Below are positions 8,195-17,277 of a stretch of DNA of 64,000 nt, one piece after another. Both the position numbers and the translations under genes were made by a program. Source of the stretch: Cnuibacter physcomitrellae (GTDB lineage: Bacteria > Actinomycetota > Actinomycetes > Actinomycetales > Microbacteriaceae); contig NZ_BMHD01000001.1 of assembly GCF_014640535.1 (NCBI RefSeq), forward strand, positions 2,965,474-3,029,473. The letters run 5' to 3'. The notes below the pieces were generated by a model, which saw nothing but the letters and a program-made list of their open reading frames with translations, was not told where the DNA came from and searched no databases. Every line of letters starts with the position of its first letter. Position 1 is the first letter of the stretch.

Positions 8195-9440
8195 GCGCTC
8201 CCCGGAACGTCCGCAGTGCGGCATCGAGCTCCGGATGCGTCGCCGCGTACTCGTCCAGATCGGTGCCCTCGAGGGCGGCCTCCCAGGCCTGGCGGATGCT
8301 CGCCACGCCGGCCGCGACACCGTCCGGGTGGGCCATGATCCCGCCTCCGCAGACGTACATCAGGTCGGCGGTGCCGATCGCGGCGTAGGTGTCGGCGGCC
8401 TGCTCCGCCGACTGAGCGGAGGAGAACACCGGCATCGCGGCCGGCCCGCCGTTCATCGGCTGGAGCACCGCCCTCGCCGAGGCGATCACCGAGTCGTCCG
8501 GCTCCCAGAACTTGTTCCTGAGCCCGTTCACGTGGAGGTGGTCGGCGCCGGCCAGACGCCAGAGCTGCTGCCACACCTGATACGAGTAGCCCAGCTGCGG
8601 GAACCGGGTGAGCGCACCCCATCCGTTGCGGTGGGCGTGGATCGGGAGGGAGCTGTGCAGCCGCAGGTCGCGCAGCCCCGCGATGCCGACCGCGTTCACG
8701 CTCACCATGATGCAGTTCCCGCCGCGCGACGCGACGAGGTCCGCTCGCCGCCGCATGTCGTCGATCTCGCCGCTGACGTTGACGGCGTAGAGAGGCCGCC
8801 GTCCGGTCTGCTCGGCGGCGCGGTCGAGTCCGCGCAGCACCGCGTCGAGCCGTTCCTCGAAGGGCGAGTGCGGCGAGTCGGCCATCAGCTCGTCGTCCTT
8901 GATGAAGTCGAGTCCGGCCAGCGCCAGCTCCTCGGCGAGGGCCCCGGTCTGGGTGGGGGTGAGACCCACGCTGGGCTTCACGATCGTGCCCACGATCGGT
9001 CCGGTCGGCACCCCGGCGATCTCGCGGGTGCCGTCGACGCCGAACTGCGAGCCCGGGTGCGCGGCCCCGAACTCCGCGGGGAGCTCGAGGTCGATCAGCC
9101 GGATGCCGGACAGCTGCTGCAGCTCGAAGAGGTTGCCCGCCACGGTCGCCAGCAGGTTCGGCAGCGCCGTGCCGACGTTCTCGAGCGGGAAGGAGAGCAC
9201 GACCTCGCCGCGCTCGACCGGCCCGGGGCCCCGCGACCCGGACAGCGAGGCGTCGACGCCCGTCTCGTGGAGCTCGATCGACTCGACGTGGGCCGCATGA
9301 CGGCGGTGCAGCTCGGGGGTCTCGCCGGGCAGTGCGATGAAGGTGCCCGTGGACTGCTCGCCGGCCATCGAGGTGGCGGCGCGCTCGAGTCCGACCGGCG
9401 TCTCGATCAGGTAGCGGGCGCGGATGCGGTCGTCGGTCAT
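8184..9440 (-). CDS. oiaX: RuBisCO-like protein, probable 3-oxo-isoapionate-4-phosphate transcarboxylase/hydrolase
   Basis: 418 residues of the RuBisCO large-subunit fold. Active-site equivalents are kept: Lys155 in TIVKPSVGL, the carbamylation motif FIKDDE with Lys181, Asp183 and Glu184, His268/His270-Arg271 in LPIHAHRNGWG, Ser in FSSAQS, and GGGIMAHPDG. It is the last gene of an operon with D-apionate enzymes. In the known D-apionate pathway, RuBisCO-like proteins either split 3-oxo-isoapionate 4-phosphate to 3-phosphoglycerate and glycolate (OiaX) or decarboxylate it. No erythrulose-phosphate isomerase is nearby, so I favour OiaX; the choice is inference. Confidence 0.75.
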   Translation of the reverse strand: MTDDRIRARYLIETPVGLERAATSMAGEQSTGTFIALPGETPELHRRHAAHVESIELHETGVDASLSGSRGPGPVERGEVVLSFPLENVGTALPNLLATVAGNLFELQQLSGIRLIDLELPAEFGAAHPGSQFGVDGTREIAGVPTGPIVGTIVKPSVGLTPTQTGALAEELALAGLDFIKDDELMADSPHSPFEERLDAVLRGLDRAAEQTGRRPLYAVNVSGEIDDMRRRADLVASRGGNCIMVSVNAVGIAGLRDLRLHSSLPIHAHRNGWGALTRFPQLGYSYQVWQQLWRLAGADHLHVNGLRNKFWEPDDSVIASARAVLQPMNGGPAAMPVFSSAQSAEQAADTYAAIGTADLMYVCGGGIMAHPDGVAAGVASIRQAWEAALEGTDLDEYAATHPELDAALRTFRGALSS

Positions 9441-9474
9441 GGCGGAGCCTTCCGGTGAGGGGGGATGGGGCGGG

Positions 9475-11262
9475 TCAGGGGAGTTCGACGAGGCGCGCCT
9501 GGTACGGCGTGAGCGCGACCGTCAGCCCGTCGAGCTCGACGCGCCGGGCGCGGCCGGAGAGGTCGGCGACCAGGGCGTGGGCGGCCTCGTTCGCCCGCTC
9601 CCGCGAGAGGTTCGCCCGCTCCCGCGAGAGCGGGAGCACGACGATGTCGTGCGAGAGGTCGACGGAGGGGATGCCGACACCGTCGCTGGAGCACACCGCC
9701 GCGAGCACCTCGCCGGCGGCGGTGAGGTGGCCGTCGGCGTCCAGGACCCCGCGCGGTCCCGTGAGCTCGAGGGCGGTGACGCGGGAGACGCCGGAGGCGA
9801 CGAGGGCGGCCAGGGTGGCGGTGAGCCACGCCGCCGCGAAGTCGCTCGGCTGCCGGGCGTCGATCGAGCCCGAGTCCCTCCCGAGCCGGTCGACGACGAC
9901 GCCCTGTCGGTAGATCGACCGCCGGGGACGAAGGGTCAGCGCACCGATGCCGACGGCCCGGCCGGCGCCCAGCGCGGATGCGGTCCTGATCATCGCGGGA
10001 ACGGCCTCGACCGTCTCGATCACCGCGCGATCCGAGCTGTCGTGCACCTGGGGGTTGAGGCTGAAGGTGACCTCGTCGGCTCCGGCGAGCCGCGGCCGGC
10101 CTCGGGAGAGCTCGGCGAGGTTGTCGTCCGTTCCCACCGCGACGACGGTCTCGTCGAGGAGTGCCCCGAGAGCGGACCTCAGTCTGCTGACCGCATCCGG
10201 AGCGGTGACCGGGGCGGCGTGGTCGAAGAGCAGCACGCTGCGGAGCGGTCCGGTCCGCTCGGACAGCAGGCGGGCGAGCGCGGGGAGTCCGCCGTCGTCG
10301 CCGGTGGACGGGGCCGGGTCGAGGTGGACGGCGAGCTCGAGGGGGAGGTCCGCGACGGCCGCGAGGCCCTCCGCTCCGCGCACACCGTCCCCGTCGCACA
10401 CGACGTCGACGCGCACGTGATCGACCCCGAGACGCCGGACCGCCTCGACGAGGGCGGGGCGCTCCAGCGCGAGGTCGTCGGGGCCGAGCTGGATCCCGAG
10501 TCGAGGTCGCGGATGCACGACGGACCGGTCGATCAGGACGCCCCGCCGCTCCTCGACCTCTCCGACCGGGTCGGAGGCGGGCCCGGGAGCCGCGCTCACC
10601 TCCACCGCCTGCCGCACCGTCTCGCCGTCGCCGAGCGTGTACGGGAAGGGCAGGGCGAGCGGACGGCTGTAGGTCTTGAAGGAGGCGTCGGACCAGTTGC
10701 GCTGATCCTCCGTCTCGAACAGGTCGCCCTCGAGGTCGATCGAGAGCACACGGCCGCTCCCCGGCGCGGCGACGGACAGGCCCGTGATGCCGACCCACGG
10801 CTGATGCGGAGCGACGTCGGCGGGGAACCGGTCGCGCGAGACGCGTTCCTCCCCGTGCCTGAGCTCCACCTCGGCGCCGGCGAGCGACAGCGGATGCAGC
10901 ACCACGAATCCCACGCGGTTGGTCACCACGGTGCCCTCCGCCGTCGCCTCGACCTCGTATCGGATGCGGTCGGGCGCCACGGCGAGGCGGGCGCTGGCGC
11001 GCAGGACGCCGTCCGGGAAGCGGTGGACGGAGCGGAGCACGGCGACGAGCCCATCGCCGTCGTCGAGCCCAGGGGACTCGATCCGCAGGTCGCGGTCGCC
11101 GCGGATCGTGCCCCATGCGTCGTCGCGCACGACGAACTGGACCCCGCGCAGCACCTCGACGCCGTCGAGGAGCACGTGGGCGAGGTCGCCGTCATCCGTG
11201 AGCTCGAGCCGCCAGGCGCCGACCGTCACCGCGCGCGCCGCACGGGGTCCCGCGTCCGCCAT
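9475..11262 (-). CDS. apnL: D-apionate lactonase
   Basis: 595 residues from ATG 11262 (MADAGPRAARAVTVGAW), preceded by GGAGGCGGAGG. An N-terminal ~270-residue beta-rich part is followed by a TIM-barrel-like part with DVTFSLNPQVHDSSDRAV-like segments, matching the long, sparsely characterised D-apionate lactonase family. It would hydrolyse D-apionolactone to D-apionate. It lies 23 bp after apnO and 34 bp before the RuBisCO-like gene. Near the C terminus a perfect 21-bp direct repeat (9589-9609, 9610-9630) duplicates seven residues in frame. The assignment relies on family resemblance plus operon partners. Confidence 0.72.
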   Translation of the reverse strand: MADAGPRAARAVTVGAWRLELTDDGDLAHVLLDGVEVLRGVQFVVRDDAWGTIRGDRDLRIESPGLDDGDGLVAVLRSVHRFPDGVLRASARLAVAPDRIRYEVEATAEGTVVTNRVGFVVLHPLSLAGAEVELRHGEERVSRDRFPADVAPHQPWVGITGLSVAAPGSGRVLSIDLEGDLFETEDQRNWSDASFKTYSRPLALPFPYTLGDGETVRQAVEVSAAPGPASDPVGEVEERRGVLIDRSVVHPRPRLGIQLGPDDLALERPALVEAVRRLGVDHVRVDVVCDGDGVRGAEGLAAVADLPLELAVHLDPAPSTGDDGGLPALARLLSERTGPLRSVLLFDHAAPVTAPDAVSRLRSALGALLDETVVAVGTDDNLAELSRGRPRLAGADEVTFSLNPQVHDSSDRAVIETVEAVPAMIRTASALGAGRAVGIGALTLRPRRSIYRQGVVVDRLGRDSGSIDARQPSDFAAAWLTATLAALVASGVSRVTALELTGPRGVLDADGHLTAAGEVLAAVCSSDGVGIPSVDLSHDIVVLPLSRERANLSRERANEAAHALVADLSGRARRVELDGLTVALTPYQARLVELP

Positions 11263-11285
11263 GTCCTCCGCCTCCCGCGCCGTCG

Positions 11286-12119
11286 TCAGTGGTTGACGAT
11301 CTCGTCGACGCTGGCCGCGACGACCTCGTCGTCGAAGACGCGCTTCCAATCGTCCTTGAACAGGATGTCCTTCGCCGTCGCGATCGCCTTCAGCGCGCCG
11401 TCGGAGAACGGCGAGCCGATCTCGCCGAACACGATCGCCAGCTCGACGTTGACGTGACCGAGGATGAACGCGCGCGCCGCGTCGGCGGGGACGCCGCGGC
11501 GCACCGCCTCGTCCATCGCCTCCTTGATGATCGTCACGCACGTGGCGGCCGTGGTCTCCGCGAGCACGGGCTCGAGCAGGACCATGTTCTCGACCGTGAT
11601 GCGGTGGGCGTTCAGCACCGGGGCGAAGAACGCGCGCACGACCTCCTCGGCGCGGGTGTAGTCGTCCTCCGAGCCGGAGATGAGAGCGATGACGACGTCC
11701 TGACGGGCGGCGATCCCGCCGAAGTAGTCGGTCTGGGCCACGGGGTCGGTCTCGGAGTTGTTGAAGACCGAGGGATGGCAGGGGTGGCAGGCGACGAAGC
11801 TGACGTCGGCCCGCTCGGGGAGATGGCCCGCGAACGGCGCTGCTGCATCCAGGACGATCAGGGTGGCGCCCGATCGCATCAGCGGCACCGCCTGCTCGGC
11901 GACCACGCCGATCCGGTTGTCGGGGACGGCGAGGATGACGACGTCGGCAGCCGAGACGGCCTCCTCGAGACTCGTCGGAGTGGCGCCGCGCTCGGCGAGA
12001 CGGGCCACTCCGGCCTCGCTCGGCTCGACGAAGAGCATCTCGTAGTCGGTCTTCAGGAGGTTGTCGGTGAGGCGCGAGCCCATCTTCCCGCCTGCGCCGA
12101 CGAGGGCGATCGTGGTCAT
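11286..12119 (-). CDS. apnO: D-apionate oxidoisomerase
   Basis: 277 residues from ATG 12119, with GAAAGGGA upstream. The N-terminal NAD-binding Rossmann motif is VGAGGKMGSRL. A C-terminal all-helical domain contains CHPCHPSVFN and the run ETTAATCVTIIKEAMDEAVR. This is the beta-hydroxyacid dehydrogenase-like family that includes ApnO, which oxidises and rearranges D-apionate to 3-oxo-isoapionate. It sits between the kinase and lactonase genes of the same pathway, which supports the call. Confidence 0.78.
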   Translation of the reverse strand: MTTIALVGAGGKMGSRLTDNLLKTDYEMLFVEPSEAGVARLAERGATPTSLEEAVSAADVVILAVPDNRIGVVAEQAVPLMRSGATLIVLDAAAPFAGHLPERADVSFVACHPCHPSVFNNSETDPVAQTDYFGGIAARQDVVIALISGSEDDYTRAEEVVRAFFAPVLNAHRITVENMVLLEPVLAETTAATCVTIIKEAMDEAVRRGVPADAARAFILGHVNVELAIVFGEIGSPFSDGALKAIATAKDILFKDDWKRVFDDEVVAASVDEIVNH

Positions 12120-12166
12120 GTGGTTCCCTTTCTGGTGATCCTGGTGGTCTCGGTGCTCGCGGACGG

Positions 12167-13555
12167 TCATCCCGCCGCGGCAGCACCGACGTTCTCGGTG
12201 CCGACGTCGTCCGTGCCGAGGTCGGCGATCCGGACGAAGTAGTCGGGCGCGCCGATCTGGCCGCCCTTGAGGCAGAGCTCCATGCCGTCGACGCGGGGGT
12301 CGTCGCTGACGGCGGAGCAGAGCGGTGATCCGGGCGCCAGCCGCCGCACCAGGCGGAGCGCCCGGATGCCGAGGGCCTTCGCCACGTATCCGGAGGTGTC
12401 TCCGCCGGCGACCACGAGCCGGGGGATGTCGACCCGGTCGAGCACCTGCCGGGTGATGTCGGCGAGGGCGAGAGAGAGCCGGGTGCCGTCGACCGCGGGG
12501 GCGCCGGGGACGGGCGGCGGGGTGAAGAGCAGCACGCGGTCGCTCGCCGACAGCGCGGCGACGACCTGCGCCGCGACGGCCGCGCGTGCGTCCTCCGCGT
12601 CCGTCGCGCTCTCCGCCGTGACGGCGCCCGGGTCGAGGTCGACGCGCAGGAACCCGGCGGCGACGGCCGCCTCCGCCTGCCGCTGGGTGGCGGGCGCGCG
12701 GGAGCCGGACACCACGAGCGTCGTGCCCGCCGGTCGCACCGCCCGCTCGGCCGCGTGCCCCTGTCGCCCCCAGGCGGCGCCGAGCGCGTACTCGACGCCG
12801 GAGGAGCCGACCACCACGGCGGTCCCTCCGGTCGTCGAGGCGGCCTCGAGCCGGCGGTGGAGCGCGGAGCCCACGCGCCGCTGAGTCTCATGGTCGGCGA
12901 CGTCCAGCACGACGATCCCGTCGGAGGAGCCCAGCGACTCGTCGACTCGGCGGGCGACCTCGTCGTCCGGTCCGTCGAGGTCGAACACGTCGATGAGCGA
13001 GAGGGGGAGCGAGGTCTGCCCGCTCAGGTGAATCCGCACATCCGCCTCGTGCATCGGGGTGATCGGATGCACGCTCATCGCCGGATGCCGGTCGAGCCGG
13101 TAGACCTCCCCCTGGAAGGTGGCGAACAGCGTGCCGAAGGCGGTCCAACGACCGAGCTGGGGCACGCCCACGACGAGCGCGGTGGCCCGCTCCTCGCCGC
13201 CCGGCACGGCTCGACGGAGCAGCTCGGTCGCGCGACCGATGCTGCCGACCTCGGGCGACGAGTCGAACGTGGAGCAGATCTTGTAGTGCAGCAGCGGCGC
13301 TCCGAGCGCGGCGAGGGCGGAGAACACCGGGGGCAGCTCGTCGTCCATCTCCGCGGGCGAGAGCGTTCGGCTGACCCCCGCGACGCCCACCGCCCGCACC
13401 TCCGGATGCGAGGCGACCTCCTCGCGGGTCGGCGGCTCGAGGAAGAGGAGCGTGGGGATCCCGGCGTCCTCCAGCGTCTCCATCACGTCCGTCGACCCGG
13501 TGAAGTCGTCGCCGTAGTACGCGACCACGAGTCCCTCGCTGGGCGGCTGCGGCAC
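12167..13555 (-). CDS. oiaK: four-carbon acid sugar kinase family (DUF1537), probable 3-oxo-isoapionate kinase
   Basis: 462 residues from GTG 13555, chosen because GGAGG lies 7 bp upstream and the start falls 2 bp after the permease stop. The N-terminal domain has YYGDDFTGSTDVMETL, the DUF1537 sugar-binding signature. The C-terminal nucleotide-binding domain has VSGSRAPATQRQ and VVAGGDTSGYVAKALG. Family members phosphorylate 3-oxo-tetronates or 3-oxo-isoapionate. With apnO and apnL as neighbours the substrate is most likely 3-oxo-isoapionate (inference). Confidence 0.82.
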   Translation of the reverse strand: MPQPPSEGLVVAYYGDDFTGSTDVMETLEDAGIPTLLFLEPPTREEVASHPEVRAVGVAGVSRTLSPAEMDDELPPVFSALAALGAPLLHYKICSTFDSSPEVGSIGRATELLRRAVPGGEERATALVVGVPQLGRWTAFGTLFATFQGEVYRLDRHPAMSVHPITPMHEADVRIHLSGQTSLPLSLIDVFDLDGPDDEVARRVDESLGSSDGIVVLDVADHETQRRVGSALHRRLEAASTTGGTAVVVGSSGVEYALGAAWGRQGHAAERAVRPAGTTLVVSGSRAPATQRQAEAAVAAGFLRVDLDPGAVTAESATDAEDARAAVAAQVVAALSASDRVLLFTPPPVPGAPAVDGTRLSLALADITRQVLDRVDIPRLVVAGGDTSGYVAKALGIRALRLVRRLAPGSPLCSAVSDDPRVDGMELCLKGGQIGAPDYFVRIADLGTDDVGTENVGAAAAG

Positions 13556-13557
13556 CT

Positions 13558-14544
13558 CTAGACCTCCGTCCGCTCGGACATGACCACACGTCGCGTGAGC
13601 TTCTCCAGCCGGCCGGTGCGGAGGGCGTCGATGAAGACCGCGAGCAGGATGATGCAGGCCTGGATCATGGGCGTGACGTACAGGTCCACCTGGAGGAACT
13701 GCAGGCCCGTCTGGATGAGCTGGATGAGGAGGGCGCCCACGACCGTGCCCGGGAACACCGATCCGCGTCCGCCGAAGAGGCTCGTCCCGCCGAGGACCGC
13801 GGCGGCGATCGCGTCGAACTCGTCGCCGCTGCCGAAGCCGGGGGCGGCCGTCCGCAGCTGCGTCATGGCGACGAAGCTCGCGAGGCCCGCCAGGGCTCCC
13901 GAGATCACGTAGACGGTGAAGAGGATGCGTCGCACCGGGATGCCCGCGCGTTCCGCGGCCGCGCGATCCTCGCCCGTGGCCAGGAGCTGGCGCCCGAACG
14001 GCGTGCGCGTCACCAGGAGGTGCGCGAGGAGCACGACGAGCGCGAACACCCACACGGGGAGCGGGATCCCGAGGATCGGCTGCGATCCGAGCTGCGTGAT
14101 CACGTCGGGGTAGTTGACCTCACGGGAGTCGGAGAGGCCGAGCCCCGCGCCCCGGAACACGGTGAGCATCGCGAGGGTGACGATGAACGGCACGAGCCGG
14201 AGGAAGGAGATGGCGAACCCGTTGATCGCCCCGAGGACGACGCCGACGCCGATCGCCAGGAGCGGCACGACGAACACCGGGAGGGCGGCCGCGTTGATCA
14301 CCTGGCCGACGACGACCGCCGTCAGGTACAGCATCGATCCCACCGAGAGGTCGATGCCGGCGGTCATCAGCACGAGCGTCATGCCGACCGCGACGATCCC
14401 GATGTAGGCGGTGCTTCGAGCGACGTTGGCGAGCGTCTGCAGGTCGAAGAAGCGCGGGTCGAGCAGCGAGAACACGATGAACACCACGACGAGCAGGATG
14501 ATCGGCACGTTCCCCAGCGCGAGCTGGCGGAGTCTCTGGCTCAT
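13558..14544 (-). CDS. ribose-type ABC transporter permease (second subunit)
   Basis: 328 residues, about eight to ten hydrophobic segments, with the RbsC-family signature AIAAAVLGGTSLFGGRGSV near residue 230. The start overlaps the ATPase stop (ATGA). It differs clearly from the other permease of the operon, so the importer probably uses a heterodimeric membrane channel. Context points to D-apiose or a related branched sugar acid as substrate. Confidence 0.9.
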   Translation of the reverse strand: MSQRLRQLALGNVPIILLVVVFIVFSLLDPRFFDLQTLANVARSTAYIGIVAVGMTLVLMTAGIDLSVGSMLYLTAVVVGQVINAAALPVFVVPLLAIGVGVVLGAINGFAISFLRLVPFIVTLAMLTVFRGAGLGLSDSREVNYPDVITQLGSQPILGIPLPVWVFALVVLLAHLLVTRTPFGRQLLATGEDRAAAERAGIPVRRILFTVYVISGALAGLASFVAMTQLRTAAPGFGSGDEFDAIAAAVLGGTSLFGGRGSVFPGTVVGALLIQLIQTGLQFLQVDLYVTPMIQACIILLAVFIDALRTGRLEKLTRRVVMSERTEV

Positions 14545-16136
14545 CGGGCGGTCTCCTGGTCGGGCAGCGCGTCGGCGGACGCGGTGTCGGTTGATGGATC
14601 AGCGGGTGGCGGGACCTCGGCGGCGCTCTCCCCGAACGCGGCGCCCAGGATGCGGCGGGCGTCGAACGCGCCGCGATCGAACGAGCCGACCAGCCGCCCC
14701 ATCCGCATGACGAGGATGCGGTCGCAGATGCCGATCAGCTCGGGGAGCTCGGACGAGATGACGAGGACCGCGGTGCCGGCATCCGCCAGCTCGAGGGTGG
14801 TGCGGTAGACCTCGTACTGTGCTCCGACGTCGACCCCTCGCGTGGGCTCGTCGAGCATGAAGACGCGGGGCTTCGTGAGCAGCCACTTGGCGATCACCAC
14901 CTTCTGCTGGTTGCCGCCCGACAGCGAGCGCACCGGAGACCGGTCGAGGTCCGCGGACTTCAGTCGCAGGCTCGACGTGACCTCCGCCACGTCCCGGGCG
15001 GCCACCCGGCGCTTGATCGGGCCGAGGACGTTCCCCGCCCACCGCTTGAGCGAGGGCAGGGCGGCGTTGGTGAGCACCGGGAAGTCCATCAGCAGGCCCT
15101 CGCCGCGCCGGTCCTCGGTGACGAACGCCAGGCCGCGGGCGATCCGGCCCTTGGTGGAGTGACGTGAGAGGTCCTCCCCGTCGACCGTCACCGACCCGCG
15201 GTCGGCGGGGTCGAGCCCGTAGACCATCCGGGCGAGCTCGGTGCGGCCGGCGCCCATCAGGCCGAAGAGGCCGACGACCTCGCCCGCGTGAGCGGTCAGG
15301 TCGATGCCGTCGACCACGCCCTTGGCCGACAGGTCGCGGACCTCCAGGACGGGCGTCTCGGTCGGCCCGCCGGACCGGGCGGGGAAGCGGTCGTCGAGGG
15401 TGCGGCCGACCATCAGGGTGATGACGTCGCCGACCGTCAGGTCCTCCTCGGGCTGCACGTCCACGAGGGCTCCGTCGCGCATGATCGCGATGCGGTCCGA
15501 CAGGCGCTTGATGTCCTCGAGGATGTGCGAGACGTAGATGACCGAGGTGCCCGCCGCGGTGAGGGTGCCGATCAGCTCGAACAGGCGAGCCGTCTCGCGC
15601 GAGGTGAGCGACGTGGTGGGTTCGTCGAGGATCACGAGCTTGGGCGAACCGACCGCGGCCTTGGAGATCTCGAGCATCTGCCGCTGGCCGGGGCTGAGGT
15701 CCTCGACGAGGGTGGACGGCGAGAACGGGAGGTCCATGAGACCGAGGGCCTCTGCGGCGCGCGCCCGCGCCGCCCGCTTGTCGGTGAACACGCCGAACCT
15801 GCGCGGGTACCCCGTGAGGAACATGTTGTCGGCGACCGAGAGCGGCGCGAACAGGTTGAGCTCCTGATGCACGTGAGCGATGCCGAACCGCCTCGCCTCG
15901 GCCGGGCTGTGCGGCTCGTAGCGCTCGCCGTCGACCCGCAGCTCTCCCGCGTCGGGACGCAGGACCCCGCCGACGATGTTCATGAGCGTGCTCTTGCCGG
16001 CTCCGTTCTCGCCCACGAGGCCCAGCACCTCGCCCGGCGCGATCTCGAGCGAGATGTCCTTGTTGACGGGCACGCCGAAGAAGCTGTGCGACACCCCGGA
16101 GATCGCGAGCCGCGGAGCCGTGCCGCCCGCCGTCAT
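14541..16136 (-). CDS. ribose-type ABC transporter ATP-binding protein
   Basis: 531 residues, a duplicated RbsA-type ATPase. The first half has Walker A GENGAGKST, signature LSPGQRQ and Walker B LVILDEPT. The second half has a Walker A-like GLMGAGRTEL without the P-loop lysine-threonine pair (usual for this family), signature SLSGGNQQKV and DEPTRGVDVG. ATG 16136 overlaps the upstream permease stop. It energises the two permeases of this operon. Confidence 0.93.
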   Translation of the reverse strand: MTAGGTAPRLAISGVSHSFFGVPVNKDISLEIAPGEVLGLVGENGAGKSTLMNIVGGVLRPDAGELRVDGERYEPHSPAEARRFGIAHVHQELNLFAPLSVADNMFLTGYPRRFGVFTDKRAARARAAEALGLMDLPFSPSTLVEDLSPGQRQMLEISKAAVGSPKLVILDEPTTSLTSRETARLFELIGTLTAAGTSVIYVSHILEDIKRLSDRIAIMRDGALVDVQPEEDLTVGDVITLMVGRTLDDRFPARSGGPTETPVLEVRDLSAKGVVDGIDLTAHAGEVVGLFGLMGAGRTELARMVYGLDPADRGSVTVDGEDLSRHSTKGRIARGLAFVTEDRRGEGLLMDFPVLTNAALPSLKRWAGNVLGPIKRRVAARDVAEVTSSLRLKSADLDRSPVRSLSGGNQQKVVIAKWLLTKPRVFMLDEPTRGVDVGAQYEVYRTTLELADAGTAVLVISSELPELIGICDRILVMRMGRLVGSFDRGAFDARRILGAAFGESAAEVPPPADPSTDTASADALPDQETAR

Positions 16137-17242
16137 CGCGTCGCTCCCAGGATGCGGGTGCGGACGACGTCGAGCAGAGCTGCGGCCACGATGACCAGTC
16201 CCTTCACGATGAAGACGAGGGTGAACGGCAGGTTCAGGAGGTTCAGGCTGTTGGACAGCACGACGAAGAACAGCGCTCCGAGCGCCGCTCCGACCACCGA
16301 GCCCTTGCCGCCGAAGAGCGACACCCCGCCGATGACGGCGGCGCCGATCACGTCGAGCAGGAGGTCGTCGGCGAGCGTCGGACGCCCGGCTTCCAGGCGC
16401 GCGGAGTACAGCAGTCCGCCGACCGTGGCGAACACGCCCGAGAGCGCGTACGCCGTGACGACCACGCGCTTGTACGGCACGCCCGAGATGATGGCCGCCT
16501 GCCGGCTGGTGCCGGCGGCGTAGAGCCACCCGCCGAACGGCGTGCGGCTGAGGATGTAGTGGGCCGCGAGTCCGAGGACCACGGCGATGATCGCCGGCAC
16601 CGTGAGGGCGCCCCACACCTGGGCCTGGCCGATCGCGATGTACTCCTCGGGCAGGCCCGTGACGTTCTCGCTGCGGGTGAGCCAGACGGCCACGGCGCTG
16701 AAGAGCAGCATCGTCCCGAGCGTCACCATGAACGGCGGCATCTTCAGCCGAGCGATGGCCAGACCGTTCAGACTGCCGAGCAGGGCTCCGATGGCGACCA
16801 CGATGAGCACCGCGAGCACGATCCCGGGCCAGCCGCCCCCGAGGGGCCCGCCCTCCGGGCCGATGACGCTGTTCCAGAGCACGGAGCCCTGGAACAGCGT
16901 CGGCTCGAGCATCCTCGCCACGAGCAGCGCGCCCACCGTGTTGGTGAGGTTGATGATCGCGGTCTGAGCCAGATCGATGCCCGCGAGGACGAGCACGAAC
17001 GTCTGCCCGATCACGATGATCGCGAGCGGCCAGAAGTTCGACAGGACGTTGAGCAGGTTGCGCTCGGAGAGCATCCCCTGCGCGAACGGCGACAGGGCGA
17101 TCACGTAGACGACGATGAGGAGGGCGACGAAGCCCTCCCCGGCGAAGAGCCGGCGAAGGAGCGCCCGGCGCCGTGACGGCGGTGCCGGATCGGTCGACGG
17201 CGGGGTCGTCGAGGCCGTGGCGGCGGGTGTGGTGGTCGACAC
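16133..17242 (-). CDS. ribose-type ABC transporter permease (first subunit)
   Basis: 369 residues from GTG 17242, preceded by GGAAGGAGCG. A Thr/Pro-rich cytoplasmic leader of about 35 residues precedes eight to ten hydrophobic segments. The RbsC signature reads VIGAAVIGGVSLFGGKGSV. It is the gene after the binding protein and overlaps the ATPase start. Confidence 0.9.
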   Translation of the reverse strand: MSTTTPAATASTTPPSTDPAPPSRRRALLRRLFAGEGFVALLIVVYVIALSPFAQGMLSERNLLNVLSNFWPLAIIVIGQTFVLVLAGIDLAQTAIINLTNTVGALLVARMLEPTLFQGSVLWNSVIGPEGGPLGGGWPGIVLAVLIVVAIGALLGSLNGLAIARLKMPPFMVTLGTMLLFSAVAVWLTRSENVTGLPEEYIAIGQAQVWGALTVPAIIAVVLGLAAHYILSRTPFGGWLYAAGTSRQAAIISGVPYKRVVVTAYALSGVFATVGGLLYSARLEAGRPTLADDLLLDVIGAAVIGGVSLFGGKGSVVGAALGALFFVVLSNSLNLLNLPFTLVFIVKGLVIVAAALLDVVRTRILGATR

Positions 17243-17277
17243 GAGCGGGGCGCTCCTTCCTGGTGGGTGCGGGTGGA

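Noticed and set aside
8184-9440. A true CO2-fixing RuBisCO
   Set aside because: Many active-site residues are kept, but the protein is shorter (418 residues), there is no small subunit or phosphoribulokinase, and it lies in a sugar-acid catabolic operon.
9475-12891. An 1138-residue fusion of the lactonase with upstream sequence
   Set aside because: The first ~540 codons are the shadow of apnO and the kinase. A good ribosome site and ATG at 11262 define the true start.
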